Origin: Vibrio rumoiensis
GTDB taxonomy: Bacteria > Pseudomonadota > Gammaproteobacteria > Enterobacterales > Vibrionaceae
Direction: 5' to 3'
DNA: 64,000 nt
Assembly: GCF_002218045.2 (NCBI RefSeq)
Contig: NZ_AP018685.1
Location: 1,860,001-1,924,000, forward strand
The notes under the pieces: model-generated
Seen by the model: only the letters and a program-made list of their open reading frames with translations
Database searches by the model: none
What the model was told of the DNA's origin: nothing
Shown here: positions 29,257 through 40,797 of the stretch, piece after piece
Layout: each line of letters begins with the position of its first letter
Position numbering within the stretch: the stretch's first letter is position 1
Position numbers and translations under genes: made by a program

Positions 29257-29802
29257 TTAATATTTCTCCTTTAGCACCTCTTGGCCATCTAAATCATAAA
29301 CACTAAAGATGCCATCTTCATATAGGCCATAGCTTGCAGCTAGCTTCCCTCGAGGAAAGGTCGTTGAGCCCGGATTGAAGATAAAATGCCCTCCTTGCCA
29401 ATCTGCTTGAGGCACATGAGAATGCCCATGGCATAAAATATCACCAGTATTTAGAGGTGGTAAGCTATCTTGGTTATATAAATGACCATGGGTAATAAAC
29501 ATTTTTGTCCCTGAGTTAAGTAGCACCAACAAGTAATCACTCATCATTGGAAACTCCAATAACATTTGATCGACTTCACTATCGCAGTTTCCTCGAACTG
29601 CCATTATTTGACTTTTAAATTGATTAAGTAATGTTGCAACTAACGCGGGTGCATACCCTTTGGGTACAGGGTTTCTTGGACCATGATTAAGCACATCACC
29701 TAATATAATCAAGTAATCCGCTTGCGAGTTTTTAAAATGTTTAAGCACTTTTTGTGTGGCTTCAAGGCAACCATGTAAATCTGAAATAAAAAATAGTTTC
29801 AT
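29257..29802 (-). CDS. yfcE: Phosphodiesterase YfcE
   Basis: A 181-residue metallophosphoesterase. Metal ligands are seen in SDLHGCLEA (residues 7-15), LGDVLNHGPRNP, RGNCDSEVDQ, and the paired histidines of THGHLY and CHGHSHVPQ. E. coli YfcE hydrolyses phosphodiesters in vitro; its natural substrate is not known. It is divergent from the yfcH-type gene, its neighbour in E. coli too. Confidence 0.93.
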   Translation of the reverse strand: MKLFFISDLHGCLEATQKVLKHFKNSQADYLIILGDVLNHGPRNPVPKGYAPALVATLLNQFKSQIMAVRGNCDSEVDQMLLEFPMMSDYLLVLLNSGTKMFITHGHLYNQDSLPPLNTGDILCHGHSHVPQADWQGGHFIFNPGSTTFPRGKLAASYGLYEDGIFSVYDLDGQEVLKEKY

Positions 29803-29891
29803 AACATTTTCATTTTAGTTAGGTAAGTTAAGATAGACCTCGCACAACTCATACCTAAGACTATAATAATAGTGACGATAAAGGAGAAGCT

Positions 29892-30809
29892 ATGCATATC
29901 TTACTGACAGGAGGAACTGGATTCATCGGCTGCGAGTTAATTAAGCATCTCACCGGACATCAAATTACGGTACTGACTCGATCGCCGAAAAAAGCTAAAA
30001 CAGCATTAAAGCATGCTGATTTTTCTAATATTGACTATATCAACAAATTATCAAGCTTCTCTGATCTTAATCATATAGATGTTGTAATCAATTTAGCCGG
30101 AGAGCCCATTGCGGCAAAACGATGGTCATCAGAGCAAAAACAAAAAATATGTCAGAGTCGCTGGAATACCACCCAGCAATTAGTCGATCTCATCAAAAAA
30201 AGTAGCCATCCACCCAAATGCTTAATTAGTGGTTCAGCAGTCGGAATCTATGGCGATAAAGACAAGCAGCAAGTCTATGAGAACGCCCCCCTAGCAAAAA
30301 ATGGCTTTCCATATCAAGTATGTCAACAGTGGGAAACGATCGCCCTAAAAGCACATAGCGATAAAACACGTGTATGCTTATTAAGAACAGGGATTGTCTT
30401 AGGCTCTGATGGTGGCGCGCTTGCCGCTATGTTGCCACCCTTTAAGCTAGGTGTTGGCGGCAAGATGGGAACTGGTGAGCAATATATGCCATGGATACAC
30501 TTGCAAGATACCGCTCGTGCCATTGCATATTTAGCCAATCATAATAAAGCCAGTGGCGTTTTTAACCTAAGTGCGCCTCACCCTGTGACCAACCTAGCGT
30601 TTACCGATAGTTTAGCAAAAATCTTAAAGCGCCCTGCGTTCATGACAACGCCGAAATGGCTGATGAACCTGATCATGGGCGAATCTTCACAATTACTCTT
30701 TGATAGTGTTAGAGCTAAGCCAAAACACCTTACGGAGCTTGGTTTTATCTTCACTTTTTCTCATTTAGAACCAGCATTAAAACAAATTTTCCATGCCAGA
30801 GAAAATTAG
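29892..30809 (+). CDS. yfcH: TIGR01777-type NAD(P)-binding epimerase family protein YfcH
   Basis: A 305-residue member of the extended short-chain dehydrogenase fold. The dinucleotide loop GGTGFIGCELIKHL is at residues 6-19, INLAGEPIAAKRWSSEQK and the catalytic-type YQVCQQWE follow, and a DUF1731 C-terminal domain ends the protein (PKWLMNLIMGE onward). The reaction of the family is not established. AGGAGAAG precedes the ATG. Confidence 0.92.
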   Translation: MHILLTGGTGFIGCELIKHLTGHQITVLTRSPKKAKTALKHADFSNIDYINKLSSFSDLNHIDVVINLAGEPIAAKRWSSEQKQKICQSRWNTTQQLVDLIKKSSHPPKCLISGSAVGIYGDKDKQQVYENAPLAKNGFPYQVCQQWETIALKAHSDKTRVCLLRTGIVLGSDGGALAAMLPPFKLGVGGKMGTGEQYMPWIHLQDTARAIAYLANHNKASGVFNLSAPHPVTNLAFTDSLAKILKRPAFMTTPKWLMNLIMGESSQLLFDSVRAKPKHLTELGFIFTFSHLEPALKQIFHAREN

Positions 30810-30902
30810 CAGGAAAACTCACCGATTATACGATGTCATTAAACCTTAATAATTATGTGTCAATATTCCCATATAGCAGCGGTATATTATTGGAGTTGTA
30901 TA

Positions 30903-30968
30903 ATGACCCTAAATCAACTTAATTGGTTATGTATAGCAATTGTATTTACCATGCTTTTGCTGATTTAA
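30903..30968 (+). CDS. Possible 21-residue membrane peptide gene
   Basis: An ATG at 30903 opens a 21-codon frame ending TAA at 30968. The predicted peptide, MTLNQLNWLCIAIVFTMLLL plus I, is one hydrophobic segment with a short polar N-terminus. GGAG lies 7 bases before the ATG, a proper ribosome binding site. It is the only reading frame with such a signal in the 333-bp gap between yfcH and cnoX. I do not recognise it; it may be a small membrane protein, or chance in AT-rich DNA. Confidence 0.4.
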   Translation: MTLNQLNWLCIAIVFTMLLLI

Positions 30969-31142
30969 ATTCGAAGTAAAACAGAACTAAGGCCAGTTTC
31001 CATTCTATAACTATTAACCTATTATTATATCTTGTTGAACGGCTACCTTGAATTATCATCATCGAGACCTCATTGTTATGTAAATGATTTAGGCTTCTAT
31101 GCCTACCCATATATAACTTGCCACGATTTCAAGGATAATGCG

Positions 31143-31997
31143 ATGCAGCCAGAATTCATCATTGAACTTAATGAACAAAACTTCCGCCCGACCATAGAAC
31201 GCTCGCAACAACAACCTGTTCTTATTCACTTTTGGGCTCCATCAGTGGTTGAAAGCACTCCCGTTATCAATGAACTCCAAACACTTGCTACACAATATAA
31301 AGGCGCATTTACGCTAGCGTTTCTCAACTGCGAATCTGAACCTGCATTAGCCTCTCAGTTTGGTGTTCAATCTCTTCCAACTATTGCCCTATTTTCAAAT
31401 GGTCAAGCAGTGGATGGTATGGCTGGCCCACAAACGATTGATACCATCACCAATATGTTGATTAAGCACCTTCCAAGCCCAGAAGATTTAACGCTTAAAG
31501 CTGCCATTGAAGCAATGGAAAACAGCCAACATCAAGAAGCATTAACATCACTACAAACATTGCCTGAAAGCTACACATCACGCGGTGACATTAAGTTAGC
31601 CATTGCTGATTGCCTTTTAGAAACGCAGCAATTTGATCTAGCTAAAACTCAGTTAGCTAACATCCCTCTGGAGTATCAAGATAATTATTACAAAGGCTTA
31701 ATTGCTAAGTTAGAATTGCATGAACAAGCAGCAGATAGCCCAGAAATTCAAGCTTTAGAATCTCAGCTAGCCGAAGACCCGACTAACCTCGTTTGTATTT
31801 GCGATTTGGCGCTGCAATATCACCAAGTCGCAAGGGACGAAGAAGCTCTACAGCTATTGATGAGCATATTAAGAAAAGATCTGAATGCTCATGATGGTGA
31901 AGTAAAAAAAGTGTGTATGGATATTTTATCTGCATTAGGACAAGGTAATGGAATCGCATCTAAGTACCGCAGACAACTTTACTCTTTACTTTATTAA
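31143..31997 (+). CDS. cnoX: Chaperedoxin / co-chaperone CnoX (YbbN)
   Basis: A 284-residue protein with an N-terminal thioredoxin fold (about 1-110) and a C-terminal TPR-like domain, the layout of YbbN/CnoX, a holdase that protects proteins from oxidation and works with GroEL and DnaK. The thioredoxin active site is replaced: where CxxC is expected the sequence reads WAPSVVES, so it cannot act as a dithiol reductase. I start at the ATG at 31143 behind AAGGATAA; the longer frame from 31032 adds 37 residues unlike the family. It converges on cueR. Confidence 0.92.
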   Translation: MQPEFIIELNEQNFRPTIERSQQQPVLIHFWAPSVVESTPVINELQTLATQYKGAFTLAFLNCESEPALASQFGVQSLPTIALFSNGQAVDGMAGPQTIDTITNMLIKHLPSPEDLTLKAAIEAMENSQHQEALTSLQTLPESYTSRGDIKLAIADCLLETQQFDLAKTQLANIPLEYQDNYYKGLIAKLELHEQAADSPEIQALESQLAEDPTNLVCICDLALQYHQVARDEEALQLLMSILRKDLNAHDGEVKKVCMDILSALGQGNGIASKYRRQLYSLLY

Positions 31998-32011
31998 TCG
32001 TTAGTTGGTCC

Positions 32012-32401
32012 TTACTGACCGGTTAAACCATCAATAATTGGACAGTTGGGACCATTATCTCCGGGGCATTCATTAATCCATTCAACAAGTTGTTGACGAA
32101 TCAATGTAAGCTCTGCCAGCTTTTTATCAACCTCAGCCAATTTAGCTTTCGTTGTTTCTTTGACTTTATAGCTGGTACGGCAAGGGTCACTTGCCAGCTC
32201 AACCAATGCTTTACATTCATCTAAATGGAAACCAACCATTCTCGCTCTAGCAACGATCTTTAACTGCTCCAATTGGCTTTCTTGATAGTCACGATAACCA
32301 TTATTTAGCCTTCTCGGAGGCGTAATAATCCCCTTATCTTCATAGAAGCGAATCGATTTTGCCGATAAACCCGTTAATGATGATGCTTGGCTAATATTCA
32401 T
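32012..32401 (-). CDS. cueR: Cu(I)-responsive MerR-type regulator CueR
   Basis: CueR activates copper export genes when it binds Cu(I). The 129-residue protein has the MerR helix-turn-helix at the N-terminus (ISQASSLTGLSAKSIRFYEDKGII), a long coiled dimerisation helix and the metal loop ECPGDNGPNCP, with ligand cysteines at 112 and 120 and a serine at 77, the same positions as in E. coli CueR. No copA or cueO gene is adjacent. A perfect 31-bp palindrome lies 20 bp upstream. Confidence 0.95.
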   Translation of the reverse strand: MNISQASSLTGLSAKSIRFYEDKGIITPPRRLNNGYRDYQESQLEQLKIVARARMVGFHLDECKALVELASDPCRTSYKVKETTKAKLAEVDKKLAELTLIRQQLVEWINECPGDNGPNCPIIDGLTGQ

Positions 32402-32420
32402 GACTTCTCCTCCAATAAAA

Positions 32421-32451
32421 GACCGGTCATAAATTCAATTTATGACCGGTC
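32421..32451. promoter_or_regulatory. Perfect 31-bp inverted repeat upstream of cueR
   Basis: Two 13-bp arms, GACCGGTCATAAA and its exact complement, surround five bases. Each arm also contains the self-complementary GACCGGTC, so the site reads as two short palindromes facing each other. It lies 20 bp before the cueR start and 35 bp past the end of the upstream DUF2057 gene. There is no T-run, so an operator is more likely than a terminator. The half-sites do not match the usual CueR box. Confidence 0.6.
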
Positions 32452-32485
32452 GAAGTATATCATAGCGCTATATTGGCTCTAAAGA

Positions 32486-33229
32486 TTACTCAGCCTTAAG
32501 TAACCAAGCCAATATTTGACTTCTTTGATCGTTAGAGGCTTTTTTATACCAATACTCTAACATTTCACTGGGTTTACCAGCGGTTTTTAAGTCACCCGAA
32601 ACTTGTTTTCTATTTTGAAAAGCCCAAGAAGAGAAAGATTCTTTTTCCTCTTGGTTGGCTTCACCATACCAATACTCTACCATTTCTTGAGGCTTGCTGA
32701 CTTTTATTGCTTCCGATTTGTTTGCAGAAGCGTTTACTAGTGCAGCTGTTGAGACGCCAGTGATACCATTGGTTTTATTATAAGCTGCCAGCTCTTTTTC
32801 ATAATCTCGAGTAAAACCATCTAGTGCTTCTAACCGGTCTTGCTTCACTTTAACAACTTCATTATTTGCATTCTTAATCGTAAATTCAGGCTGCTTATCA
32901 AATAATTTAGCGTCTTCTGTTGTCGTTATTTTAGAACTTGGAGCAATAGTTAAATGAGTATCAGCTTGATCTAAGGTGATCACAACAGGTACAGAATTAT
33001 ACTTTTCATACTCACCACGATTTTGTACTAATTTTTCAATTTGAATGACAATTTGGTTTTGCCCATTATCCAAATTAAATTGTTTTTTTGAGAGCAAACT
33101 GAAACCAAGTTCATCTCCATTAATCACAACAGGGTGTACATCCTGATTAAGGTCTATCTTGACATCTGCAGCGGCTTGAAAAGAGGCACTAACCAAGCCA
33201 GCTAACAACAAAATTTTAAATGATTTCAT
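32486..33229 (-). CDS. DUF2057 (YccT/UPF0319) family secreted protein with duplicated C-terminal motif
   Basis: A 247-residue protein with a signal peptide (about 1-21, cleavage after AAA) and a DUF2057 domain (22-145), so it is exported. The family has no assigned function that I know. The C-terminus carries two copies, 40 residues apart (179-205 and 219-245), of a motif KPxEM(V/L)EYWYxxA followed by a tryptophan about 14 residues on. It lies between the porin gene and cueR on the same strand, with the porin terminator in front. Confidence 0.85.
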   Translation of the reverse strand: MKSFKILLLAGLVSASFQAAADVKIDLNQDVHPVVINGDELGFSLLSKKQFNLDNGQNQIVIQIEKLVQNRGEYEKYNSVPVVITLDQADTHLTIAPSSKITTTEDAKLFDKQPEFTIKNANNEVVKVKQDRLEALDGFTRDYEKELAAYNKTNGITGVSTAALVNASANKSEAIKVSKPQEMVEYWYGEANQEEKESFSSWAFQNRKQVSGDLKTAGKPSEMLEYWYKKASNDQRSQILAWLLKAE

Positions 33230-33246
33230 ACTTCATCCTTAATCTT

Positions 33247-33277
33247 AAACAAAAACGGGCACCTTCAATGGTGCCCG
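33247..33277 (-). terminator. Terminator of the porin gene
   Basis: A perfect 8-bp GC-rich stem (33256-33263 with 33270-33277, loop of 6) is followed on the minus strand by TTTTTG. It lies 37 bp past the porin stop. Confidence 0.88.
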
Positions 33278-33313
33278 ATTACTATAACAAAACTAGTGTG
33301 CTAACAATGTGAG

Positions 33314-34393
33314 TTAGAAATAGTATTCAGCACCAACTAGAACGAAATTGTTCCAGTCGCCAGAGTTGTTCATTTCGTAGTTACGTGAATCAATGTATAG
33401 GTAAGTGCTTGGTAATAAGTAACCTAAACGTGCTGTGATTGCAGTATCTGAAGTATCATCACCTGTACCATCAGCCATATCCGCATCATCAGTACCGGCG
33501 TAACCCACTTTAAATACCCATTGGTTATTCAAAATATACTGAGCCGTTGTTGACCACGCATTTTGGCTATTAGTGCCTGCTGCAGAGTCTTGCTCCATAT
33601 ATTTATAAGCGGCTGTGAACGTGAAATCACCTAGGAATAAGCTACCACCGGCAATGGCATAGCTATTACCATACATTTTCACTTCGCCACCTGGTACATA
33701 ATCAGGGTTTAAAACGACATCACCAAGATCGTTAATAATGTATTGAGGATTATCGCCAACTGAATCATTATAATCACCGCGATTATAATAACCAGCATGC
33801 AAATTAAACATATCTGCTGAGTACGATGCAGCAACACTTGCCACTAATGCATCAACAGTATGCTCCATGCCACTGACCGTTGCTTGAACAGAGAACCCGC
33901 CCCAGTTAGCTGAGTCATAACGAACAACGTTATCTGCACGATCTTGGAAACCCGCACCAATGTCATTGTTCCAGTCAAATACATTACCTAGACCTGGGTT
34001 TGAGTGCGGCCAATCGACATAGTTATATGTTGCGACTAATTGACGACCAAACTTAAATGAACCAACGCCATCAAAGTCCAAGCCTAAATATGTGTCACGA
34101 GCACCAAGCTGACCTGATTTAGAACCGTTGTCTGCGTTACCGCCTTCAATTTGCCAAATAAAGTTTGGCGCAAAATCTTCAAATTCAACCGTGCCGCGGA
34201 AACCGACGCGAGACTCAATCACAGTACCGAAGTTGCTGTCATCTTGGTCATCACCGTAGATCATAAAGCCAGCCGCTTGGCCGTAAAATTGTACTGCGTC
34301 ACCCGCTAGAGGAATGGCAGCATTTGCTGTGCCTGTAAATGCTGCAGCAGAAACTACAGCGCCAAGTAGCGTACGTTTAAAAATTTTTTCCAT
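33314..34393 (-). CDS. chiP: Outer-membrane porin, probable chitoporin
   Basis: A 359-residue gram-negative porin: signal peptide (about 1-25, ending TANA), alternating amphipathic beta-strands and a C-terminal strand ending in phenylalanine (VLVGAEYYF), the signal read by the Bam complex. In V. cholerae the porin gene next to ligA is the GlcNAc/chitin-induced chitoporin, so the same role is inferred here from position; sequence alone only shows a general porin. A strong CRP-type site lies 249 bp upstream. The name would be wrong if the pore were a general one. Confidence 0.75.
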   Translation of the reverse strand: MEKIFKRTLLGAVVSAAAFTGTANAAIPLAGDAVQFYGQAAGFMIYGDDQDDSNFGTVIESRVGFRGTVEFEDFAPNFIWQIEGGNADNGSKSGQLGARDTYLGLDFDGVGSFKFGRQLVATYNYVDWPHSNPGLGNVFDWNNDIGAGFQDRADNVVRYDSANWGGFSVQATVSGMEHTVDALVASVAASYSADMFNLHAGYYNRGDYNDSVGDNPQYIINDLGDVVLNPDYVPGGEVKMYGNSYAIAGGSLFLGDFTFTAAYKYMEQDSAAGTNSQNAWSTTAQYILNNQWVFKVGYAGTDDADMADGTGDDTSDTAITARLGYLLPSTYLYIDSRNYEMNNSGDWNNFVLVGAEYYF

Positions 34394-34641
34394 GGAAAAG
34401 CTCCTAAAAAATGGACATAGCTGTTTTATTTCACCTTGAAGCTTTAAGTGGCCGCCGAAAGCAACAAGGCATTCTTCCTATTAATTTGCTTAGTAAACTA
34501 ACTAAACAAAAAAGTTATCGTTTTAATGTTCGTACACAATGTGTATCCACGAGATCAAGACTAACTTCGCTACGCAAAACATCAACATTAAGTTGATTTT
34601 TTAACAAAAAAACATGAGCGAGTGCAAAGTTCCATCGCATT

Positions 34642-34657
34642 AGTGATCATCATCACA
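34642..34657. promoter_or_regulatory. CRP site upstream of the porin
   Basis: AGTGA, six bases, TCACA: one mismatch to the symmetrical CRP consensus. It lies in the 493-bp gap 34394-34886, which also holds a TACACA-A-TGTGTA palindrome at 34533-34545 and an ATCAC-N5-GTGAT repeat near 34751, and no credible gene. Confidence 0.6.
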
Positions 34658-34824
34658 AACCACAAAAACAAAAATTTAATCACAAAAAATCAACAAGTTA
34701 ACCAAGCCCACCCCATAAAAATGGAATAAATTGAGAAACAAACACATTCACATCACAAACGGTGATAGCAACAAAAATAACCACAACAAACATTAAGAAA
34801 CATTTTACCTTGCTTGATATATAA

Positions 34825-34850
34825 AAAAGGCTCCCAATTGGGAGCCTTTT
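34825..34850. terminator. Terminator of ligA
   Basis: A perfect 26-bp palindrome with arms of 11 bp around AATT, bounded by A-runs and T-runs on the two sides. It lies 37 bp past the ligA stop. Confidence 0.9.
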
Positions 34851-34886
34851 AAAAAAACAGGACTTAATTTATTTTTTAAATAAAGA

Positions 34887-37010
<2,124 letters not shown>

Positions 37011-37919
37011 TTACTCAGCGTCTGCATTTCTTGCAACATAATCACGAATCTGTTGACGATAAGCCGATAGTCTATTCGGTGTCATTAGATTGCGTTTATC
37101 ATCTAATACATTGGCCCCCAAATCGTCAGCAATTTGCTGAGCCGTCCTAAGCATAAGCTTGAAGTTTTGATCTGCGTCGCCAAAACAAGGCAAAGTCATA
37201 AAGAATGAAATACCCTTGGTACTGAATGTTGCTGGGTCATCATGGGCCAAAGTCCCAGGGTTCATCATATTAGCGACACTAAATAAGACTTTACCAGTTC
37301 CAGAAATATCAGCATGGCAGTGGAAAATATCCATAGCGCCATAATGCAACCCATGTTGCTGCATACTGTCAAATAACTGAGTACCAACAAACTCCGATGA
37401 TCCCGCAGCATGAACATGGAAGATGATGACTTCCATTTCATTTTTAGATGATGGCTTCTGTGCTTCAGGCTTTTCAACATTCCGAGGGTTAGAAGTAGGT
37501 CCAGTGGAAATGCCATCTGGTGCAACTTCTGATCCAGACATCGACTGATGTACTTGCGTCTTTTTTGCGACCGGTTCATCTGCCGTTAATGCGACTTCAT
37601 TTTCGGCTTCCGCTACCTCAGAATCATCCGTTGCGGCAAAAGACACGTCAGATCGACCAAATAATGGATCGATTTCTTCTTCTGATTCATCAACATGAAA
37701 CGCAGGCTCTTTACGCTCTTTTACTGGCGTAGCATGTGAAACAATACCTTCATCAACGTCATCGGCAAGTGGGGTATCAACCTTTGGTTCCATTTTATTT
37801 AAAGGTTTATCCGCGAATTTCGCTTTACCTTCTTTTTTACTTGTCCAGATACCATGTACCAGTAAACCCGCAATCGCCAGTCCACCTACAATAATGAGTA
37901 CTAGTCGCAATTCCTGCAT
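37011..37919 (-). CDS. zipA: Cell division protein ZipA
   Basis: ZipA tethers FtsZ to the inner membrane in the early divisome. The 302-residue protein has an N-terminal membrane anchor facing the periplasm (about 5-25, [20 protein letters not shown]), a long acidic and proline/threonine-containing linker (30-160), and a C-terminal FtsZ-binding domain (about 163-295, starting EVIIFHVHA). It is divergent from cysZ and upstream of ligA, the same order as in E. coli. Confidence 0.96.
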   Translation of the reverse strand: MQELRLVLIIVGGLAIAGLLVHGIWTSKKEGKAKFADKPLNKMEPKVDTPLADDVDEGIVSHATPVKERKEPAFHVDESEEEIDPLFGRSDVSFAATDDSEVAEAENEVALTADEPVAKKTQVHQSMSGSEVAPDGISTGPTSNPRNVEKPEAQKPSSKNEMEVIIFHVHAAGSSEFVGTQLFDSMQQHGLHYGAMDIFHCHADISGTGKVLFSVANMMNPGTLAHDDPATFSTKGISFFMTLPCFGDADQNFKLMLRTAQQIADDLGANVLDDKRNLMTPNRLSAYRQQIRDYVARNADAE

Positions 37920-38256
37920 TTGTCACTCTCAACTATTAATGTAATTATCAAAACCATCACTCAACTTGTTGAATTACAAAAAGCCATTATGGATGTTCAA
38001 TTGTGTCTTATCATGCCATAGAAATGGCTAAATGAGTGGTTTGTATAAAACTATTGATTACTTTACCAAAAAATTTATCCTCAAGTCACCTTTAGATATC
38101 AGGATTACAATATCTCTCAACGTGAATCAAAGTTTCAATGGAAAATATACCTGTTTTATTGGTGAGATTTTAGACCTCTTCAGCTCATCGCTCTTTTCTT
38201 ATTTATCTATAACAGTAGAATAAAGATTACGCTTGTACCTTATCCATGGAGTGTTC
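37920..38256. other. Divergent promoter region zipA/cysZ, no gene seen
   Basis: This 337-bp AT-rich stretch separates divergent zipA and cysZ. The longest plus-strand frame (38032-38223, 63 codons) lacks a ribosome binding site and resembles no protein I know. No clear operator was recognised. Confidence 0.6.
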
Positions 38257-39027
38257 ATGTCATCACCAACCCCTAATTTGAGAGCCCCTCAACCACCCAA
38301 AACTGGTTTTGGTTACTTTATTTACGGAGCTCAATTATGTTTCAAGCCGGGCATTCGTCGTTTTGTCATTTTACCACTACTCACAAACATAATGTTATTC
38401 GGTGGCTCATTGTTTTACTTATATAGTAATCTCAGCGATTGGCTAGACAATTGGCTAGGCACACTTCCAGATATGTTGTCTTGGTTATCTTATCTATTAT
38501 TGCCTTTATTAGGTATCACCATCATAGCAACATTCAGTTATTTTTTTAGTACAGTGGCAAACTGGATTGCAGCCCCCTTTAATGGACTTCTTGCCGAGAA
38601 ATTAGAAATCCAATTAACGGGTCAAGGACCTGCAGACCAAAACTTATTTTCATTAATTAAAGACACGCCCAGAATTCTGCATAGAGAGTGGGTAAAACTA
38701 AAATACTACCTGCCTAAAGCTCTAGGATTATTTATTCTGTTGTTAATACCAGCGCTAGGTCAAACACTCGGTCCTGTATTATGGTTTGCTTTTTCAGCAT
38801 GGATGATGGCAATACAATATTGTGATTATCCTTTTGATAATCATAAAGTTACCTTTCCAAAAATGAAGAATAATCTTAAAGATGACAAATGGAGAGCGTA
38901 TAGCTTTGGGGGCTCAGTCGCCCTTTGTACTATGGTACCTATTGTCAATCTATTTGTTATGCCGATTGCGGTCTGTGGTGCGACAGCAATGTGGGTAGAT
39001 CGTTACAAGGCACTGAATAACCAATAA
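38257..39027 (+). CDS. cysZ: Sulfate transporter CysZ
   Basis: CysZ is an inner-membrane sulfate permease that feeds cysteine synthesis. The 256-residue protein has about four to six hydrophobic segments, for example SWLSYLLLPLLGITIIATFSYFF, and the family block FGYFIYGAQLCFKPGIRRFVILP near the N-terminus (shown here only to its length of 23 positions, residues 15-37). The start at 38257 has GGAG 5 bases before it. It precedes cysK, which uses the sulfide made from the sulfate. Confidence 0.95.
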   Translation: MSSPTPNLRAPQPPKTGFGYFIYGAQLCFKPGIRRFVILPLLTNIMLFGGSLFYLYSNLSDWLDNWLGTLPDMLSWLSYLLLPLLGITIIATFSYFFSTVANWIAAPFNGLLAEKLEIQLTGQGPADQNLFSLIKDTPRILHREWVKLKYYLPKALGLFILLLIPALGQTLGPVLWFAFSAWMMAIQYCDYPFDNHKVTFPKMKNNLKDDKWRAYSFGGSVALCTMVPIVNLFVMPIAVCGATAMWVDRYKALNNQ

Positions 39028-39219
39028 ACTTGATTAAACGCTGTGATCCCACCTCTGATTACAGCGTATTTCAGTCACGATACTGCTAGTCAGACTTTTC
39101 TCCATATCATATAACCATTTATTCCTTTCACCTTATTGACTGTAGATTTATGCTTTTAACCATGTACTAATAAAGTGCTTATCAATTCACACCCTACCGT
39201 GTAATGAAGGAACATCAAC

Positions 39220-40188
39220 ATGACAAAGATTTACGAAGATAACTCTCAAACTATTGGTAATACTCCTCTTGTACGCTTAAACCGTGTTAGTAAAGGTAAT
39301 GTTTTAGCCAAGATTGAAGCACGTAACCCTAGCTTCAGCGTAAAATGCCGTATTGGTGCCAACATGGTATGGGAAGCAGAAAAAGCCGGTTTACTAAAGC
39401 CTGGTGTTGAACTAGTCGAGCCGACCAGTGGTAATACTGGTATTGCACTTGCGTACGTAGCTGCCGCTCGTGGTTATAAATTGACCCTTACAATGCCTGA
39501 ATCAATGAGCCTAGAACGCCGTAAGTTACTAAAAGCACTTGGGGCAAACTTAGAGTTAACCGAAGCCGCTAAAGGTATGAAAGGTGCAATTGCAAAAGCT
39601 GAAGAAATTGTCGCAAGCGATCCTAGTAAGTACCTTTTACTGCAGCAGTTTAATAACCCAGCTAACCCAGCGATTCATGAACAAACAACCGGCCCAGAAA
39701 TTTGGGATGCAACGGATGGACAAGTTGATGTGTTTGTATCCGGTGTCGGTACTGGTGGTACTTTAACCGGTACTAGCCGTTACTTGAAGAATACCAAAGG
39801 TAAAGCAGTGACAACCGTCGCGGTAGAGCCAGCTGAATCACCAGTAATCGCTCAAGCACTTGCAGGAGAAGAAATTCAACCCGCTCCACACAAAATCCAA
39901 GGCATCGGTGCTGGTTTTATCCCTGGTAACCTTGATTTAGAGTTAATTGATAAAGTTATTTCAGTCACTTCAGATGAAGCGATTGTTATGGCTCGCCGCT
40001 TGATGGAAGAAGAAGGTATTCTAGCTGGAATTTCCTCTGGAGCAGCAATTGTCGCAGCCAATAAAATAGCTGAACTACCTGAATTTGAAGGGAAAATGAT
40101 TGTAGCTATATTACCAAGCTCAGGTGAGAGATATCTCAGCACTGCGCTATTTTCAGGTATCTTTAGTGAGAAAGAGAACGAGCAGTAA
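39220..40188 (+). CDS. cysK: Cysteine synthase A (O-acetylserine sulfhydrylase)
   Basis: CysK joins O-acetylserine and sulfide to give cysteine. The 322-residue PLP enzyme has the Schiff-base lysine in [14 protein letters not shown] near residue 42, the substrate loop [10 protein letters not shown] near 68, and the phosphate-binding GTGGTLTG near 177. In E. coli the protein also binds CysE and the toxin CdiA. It lies behind cysZ with a separate leader of 192 bp, and ends at a strong terminator. Confidence 0.97.
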   Translation: MTKIYEDNSQTIGNTPLVRLNRVSKGNVLAKIEARNPSFSVKCRIGANMVWEAEKAGLLKPGVELVEPTSGNTGIALAYVAAARGYKLTLTMPESMSLERRKLLKALGANLELTEAAKGMKGAIAKAEEIVASDPSKYLLLQQFNNPANPAIHEQTTGPEIWDATDGQVDVFVSGVGTGGTLTGTSRYLKNTKGKAVTTVAVEPAESPVIAQALAGEEIQPAPHKIQGIGAGFIPGNLDLELIDKVISVTSDEAIVMARRLMEEEGILAGISSGAAIVAANKIAELPEFEGKMIVAILPSSGERYLSTALFSGIFSEKENEQ

Positions 40189-40214
40189 AACTGGTCCAAA
40201 TCAATTTTTCTCGG

Positions 40215-40242
40215 AAAAAAGCTCCTTTATGGGGCTTTTTTG
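40215..40242 (+). terminator. Terminator of cysK
   Basis: A 10-bp stem with one G-U pair (40216-40225 with 40231-40240, loop of 5) ends in a T-run, 27 bp past the cysK stop. Confidence 0.85.
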
Positions 40243-40480
40243 TTGATCCCTACCACTCCTTTAGTGATAATCGGGATGTTTTATTTTTAGCTTCAAAATA
40301 AAGAAGCCTGTTAATTAACCAACTAAGATTAGTTAACTGAAAATAAATAAATGATAAGTGATGACTGAAAGCAATCGATTAGTGCCACTTAATTTCTTCG
40401 CTAGCGAAGCGATAAATAAGAAGGTAAGCTAAACTACTTTTCAGTTTCCAACAAAAAGCAAATTAATCGGGGTAACACAC

Positions 40481-40738
40481 ATGTATCAGAAGCAAGTAGA
40501 AATCACTGCAGAAAACGGCCTTCACACTCGTCCTGCTGCACAATTCGTTAAAGAAGCTAAAGCGTTCGATGCTGATATCACAGTGACTTCTAACGGCAAA
40601 AGCGCAAGTGCTAAGAGCCTTTTCAAACTACAAACTCTTGGCCTAGTAAAAGGCACTGTAGTCACTATTTCTGCAGAAGGTCCTCAAGCTGAAGCGGCTG
40701 TTGATCACCTAGTTGCTCTAATGGATCAACTACACTAA
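40481..40738 (+). CDS. ptsH: Phosphocarrier protein HPr
   Basis: HPr carries phosphate from Enzyme I to the sugar-specific EIIA proteins. The 85-residue protein has the phosphorylated His15 in [12 protein letters not shown] and Ser46 in [10 protein letters not shown], both at standard positions. It is the first gene of ptsH-ptsI-crr. The 292 bp between it and cysK hold the promoter region with no other gene. The GGGG-like Shine-Dalgarno is weak for so abundant a protein. Confidence 0.98.
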   Translation: MYQKQVEITAENGLHTRPAAQFVKEAKAFDADITVTSNGKSASAKSLFKLQTLGLVKGTVVTISAEGPQAEAAVDHLVALMDQLH

Positions 40739-40797
40739 TCACATCTGTGATTCACGGTATTTTTACTTTTTATATTTGAACAAATTAAGGTAAGGCT

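Noticed and set aside
32008..32024. Third copy of GACCGGT at the end of cueR
   Set aside because: It encodes the last residues of CueR and is not palindromic beyond eight bases; likely chance.
34411..34596. 61-codon frame upstream of the porin
   Set aside because: It overlaps the porin promoter region, has no ribosome binding site and no likeness to a protein family.
38032..38223. 63-codon frame between zipA and cysZ
   Set aside because: No ribosome binding site, no resemblance to a known protein, and it lies in an AT-rich divergent promoter region where chance frames are common.
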